From Gammaproteobacteria bacterium (GTDB lineage Bacteria; Pseudomonadota; Gammaproteobacteria; Eutrophobiales; Eutrophobiaceae), in assembly GCA_028279365.1 (NCBI GenBank), contig JANQNX010000006.1, positions 62,001 through 126,000 on the forward strand: a stretch of DNA of 64,000 nucleotides, given 5' to 3'. The notes under the pieces are model-generated. The model ran no database searches. It was not told the origin of the DNA and was given only the letters and a program-made list of their open reading frames with translations. The translations under genes and the position numbers were made by a program. The first letter of the stretch is position 1. Each line of letters opens with the position of its first letter. This document shows positions 61,617-64,000 of the stretch, piece by piece.

Positions 61617-64000
61617 TCAGGCAAACAGCCTAAGCTCCCCTTCTCCCTCGATATTCTCAATACAGCGACCGCATAATTCCGGATGCTTTTCATATTGGCC
61701 TACGTCTGCACGACGATGCCAGCAACGCACACATTTGGCATATGATGACGGACGGGCTTGAATCCTGAAACTACCCGCTTCTGTCGTGCTCGCTTCAGAC
61801 GGAGCCTGATTAATATCATCAACATTAGCGTATGACGTCATCATCACAAAGCGCAGTTCATCCTGTAGTTTTTGTAGCTGCTCCTGTATTTCTCCGTCAC
61901 AATAAATCGTAATTTCTGCGTCCAACGATGATCCAATTTCACCTGCTGTACGCAAGCTTTCAAGACATTTATTCACCTCATCACGTATTGGTATCAGGCT
62001 TTCCCAGTACTTTTGTCTTGCTGTCGAATCCTCACCGTTAGTATCGGGCACATACCATTCTTCAACAAATACCGAACTGTCATGTTTGCCCGGTATGAAC
62101 TGCCACATCTCGTCAGCAGTAAAGCTCAGTATCGGAGCAAACCAGCGAACCAGCATCTCGATCAAATGATACATCGCTGTCTGCGTCGAGCGTCGGGTCA
62201 GACTATTAGTCGCAGTCGTGTACTGGCGGTCTTTGACAATATCGAGATAAAAACCGCCCATATCAACTACGCAAAACTGATGCAGTATTTGATAGATGAT
62301 ATGAAACTCATAATTATTATAGGCAGTAATAATTCTTTCCTGTATGCGTAATGCATGTTCGACCGCCCACTTATCCAACTCGATCATGTCTTTAAAATCG
62401 ACACTATCAGTTGCCGGTTCAAAGCCTTCAAGATTAGATAGCAGATAGCGGGCCGTATTTCGAAAACGTCGATACGCATCGGCCATACGTTTCAGTATTT
62501 CATCAGAGACACTGATCTCATTACGATAGTCTGTTGAAGCCACCCACAAACGCAGAATATCCGCGCCTAATGTTTTAAATATTTGCTTTGGTGCAACCGT
62601 ATTTTGAAGTGACTTTGACATCTTGCGGCCATCGGCGTCGACGGTAAAACCATGCGTTAACACCGCCTTATAAGGCGCATAACCATTCATCGCCATACTG
62701 GTCTTTAATGAGGACTGAAACCAGCCACGATGTTGGTCAGATCCTTCAAGATATAAATCTGCCGGAGCTTGACGAAGCTCACTTTGTCTTCGCCCCATGA
62801 CACTATAATGCGTTACACCAGAATCAAACCAAACATCTAATGTATCTGTGACTTTTTGGTAGTCTGCTGCATCATCTCCGATTAACTCTTCCGCTTCTAA
62901 ATCAAACCAGGCCTCCATGCCGTCTTTTTCGACACGCTCTGCAACTGCCTCAAAAAGCTCTGCTGTATTGGGATGAAGCTCATTTGTTTCTTTATGAATG
63001 AACAACGTGATCGGTACACCCCAGGTACGTTGTCGGGAGATACACCAATCAGGACTACCTTCTAACATACCTTCAATTCGGGCTTCACCCCAACCTGGAA
63101 TCCACTGAACTTCTTTTAATGATGCCAGTGAATCGGCACGCAGATTATTTTGCGTCATGCTGATAAACCACTGAGGTGTCGCACGGAAAATTAACGGTGT
63201 CTTGGTACGCCAGCAATGCGGGTAACTGTGCTGAAAACTTTTTTGTTTTATTAGTTTGTTGTTGTTCTGCAAAACCTGAATGACTTTTTCATCTGCCTTA
63301 TAGACGTGCTCACCTGCGAATAGCTCAGTGCTTTCACGAAAATAACCACTCTCATCAACAAGGTTTAACGTTCCAATTTCGTACTGCTTGCCAACAATAA
63401 AATCATCCATGCCGTGGTCAGGGGCAGTATGTACCGCACCGGTGCCGGCCTCAATCGTGACATGCTCGCCAAGTATCACTGGCACAGATTTATCATAAAA
63501 GGGATGCTGTAACAGTTGTTTCTCTAAGGCACTACCGTTGCAGCGCCCGACGATTGTAAAGTCTTCGATGCCATAACGTTGCATGGTATCTTCATGCAAG
63601 GCATCGGCAACGACTAAGCACTCTGTACCGATACCTGCATCACACTGTACTAATACATACTCAAGTTCTGCATTTAATGACACCGCCTGGTTAGCAGGTA
63701 AGGTCCAGGGTGTAGTAGTCCAGATAACAACGGATAATTCACCTTTAGCGTCGGTGCTACCCATCAGCGTTTTAACTGACTCTTGATCGACACAGGTGAA
63801 ACGAACATCAATCGCAAATGAGGTTTTATCCTGATATTCCACTTCTGCCTCAGCCAGTGCAGAACCACCCACCACACTCCAGTAGACTGGCTTGAAGCCT
63901 CGCTGCAAATGGCCTTGCTCTGTGATTTTTCCAAGTGCGCGGATGATGTCTGCTTCCGTCTGGTAGTCCATGGTTAAGTATGGTTTATCCCAATCGCCAA
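61617..64000 (-). CDS. ileS: Isoleucyl-tRNA synthetase, cut by window edge (N-terminus missing)
   Basis: Class I synthetase charging tRNA-Ile. The frame is open to the end of the window: it continues upstream of the first internal Met as [19 protein letters not shown], so the N-terminal part with HIGH lies outside. The CP1 editing domain ([29 protein letters not shown]), KMSKS ([13 protein letters not shown]) and the C-terminal zinc ribbon ([12 protein letters not shown] then CGRC) are present. It heads ileS-lspA-ispH on the minus strand. Confidence 0.97.
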   Translation of the reverse strand, partial: GDWDKPYLTMDYQTEADIIRALGKITEQGHLQRGFKPVYWSVVGGSALAEAEVEYQDKTSFAIDVRFTCVDQESVKTLMGSTDAKGELSVVIWTTTPWTLPANQAVSLNAELEYVLVQCDAGIGTECLVVADALHEDTMQRYGIEDFTIVGRCNGSALEKQLLQHPFYDKSVPVILGEHVTIEAGTGAVHTAPDHGMDDFIVGKQYEIGTLNLVDESGYFRESTELFAGEHVYKADEKVIQVLQNNNKLIKQKSFQHSYPHCWRTKTPLIFRATPQWFISMTQNNLRADSLASLKEVQWIPGWGEARIEGMLEGSPDWCISRQRTWGVPITLFIHKETNELHPNTAELFEAVAERVEKDGMEAWFDLEAEELIGDDAADYQKVTDTLDVWFDSGVTHYSVMGRRQSELRQAPADLYLEGSDQHRGWFQSSLKTSMAMNGYAPYKAVLTHGFTVDADGRKMSKSLQNTVAPKQIFKTLGADILRLWVASTDYRNEISVSDEILKRMADAYRRFRNTARYLLSNLEGFEPATDSVDFKDMIELDKWAVEHALRIQERIITAYNNYEFHIIYQILHQFCVVDMGGFYLDIVKDRQYTTATNSLTRRSTQTAMYHLIEMLVRWFAPILSFTADEMWQFIPGKHDSSVFVEEWYVPDTNGEDSTARQKYWESLIPIRDEVNKCLESLRTAGEIGSSLDAEITIYCDGEIQEQLQKLQDELRFVMMTSYANVDDINQAPSEASTTEAGSFRIQARPSSYAKCVRCWHRRADVGQYEKHPELCGRCIENIEGEGELRLFA

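Overview
The window is a piece of a proteobacterial chromosome, most probably from a marine-type gammaproteobacterium. Evidence for this is the housekeeping order lon-clpX-clpP-tig, then cysS-ppiB-lpxH, ampE-ampD-nadC, and fimT-pilVWXY1E-ispH-lspA-ileS, all of which resemble gammaproteobacterial (for example Pseudomonas) gene order. The metabolic genes suggest a C1-capable and/or CO2-fixing life style: mtdA/fchA (tetrahydrofolate C1 transfer), dabAB (energy-coupled inorganic carbon uptake), a molybdenum hydroxylase operon and a separate molybdopterin oxidoreductase. The genus is not determined here.

Layout. 1-4.7 kb: the proteostasis block lon (partial), clpX, clpP, tig and tRNA-Leu, all on the minus strand. 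4.8-32 kb: accessory genes placed between tRNA-Leu and a tRNA cluster. They include egtB-egtD (ergothioneine), a response regulator fused to a class III cyclase, a molybdopterin oxidoreductase, a CbiM-like membrane protein, an SDR, a stand-alone cysD followed upstream by dabA-dabB and a divergent lysR, a DUF2490 protein, the xdhC-mocA-iorA-iorB-like operon, a decayed tRNA-Lys, an isolated cysC, a 952-residue PEP-CTERM-type repeat protein, and an unusual operon of an FAD-oxidase/methyltransferase fusion plus a membrane-anchored protein. 32-33.8 kb: tRNA-Lys, -His, -Arg and -Pro with three sets of duplicated tRNA pieces. One of these, an exact 41-bp direct repeat, brackets about 1.1 kb holding a single trypsin-like protease gene. 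33.9-45.9 kb: cysS, ppiB, lpxH, ampED, an ankyrin protein, a retropepsin-like protease, an alanine symporter, nadC, fchA/mtdA, a Sel1-SPOR protein and two tandem paralogues of unknown function. 46-49.4 kb: a TonB-dependent receptor, a good terminator, a possible 24-residue membrane peptide, tRNA-Thr and a Fur-family regulator. 49.7-64 kb: type IV pilus minor pilins and PilY1, PilE, a lipoprotein, two DUF4124 proteins (one with a glutaredoxin-like domain), then ispH, lspA and ileS (partial).

How the parts connect. In Pseudomonas aeruginosa, as I recall it, lpxH-ppiB-glnS-cysS-folD, a small tRNA cluster, and tig-clpP-clpX-lon lie close together. Here the same ends are about 27 kb apart and folD is not seen beside cysS, while mtdA and fchA, which perform the same two reactions, lie 6-8 kb away. 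The most attractive places for new biology are the tRNA-Lys-embedded protease unit, the FAD/methyltransferase operon, the PilY1 whose metal-binding VWA domain appears split by three repeated beta-rich modules, and the tandem unknown paralogues. I saw no CRISPR array, rRNA or insertion sequence.
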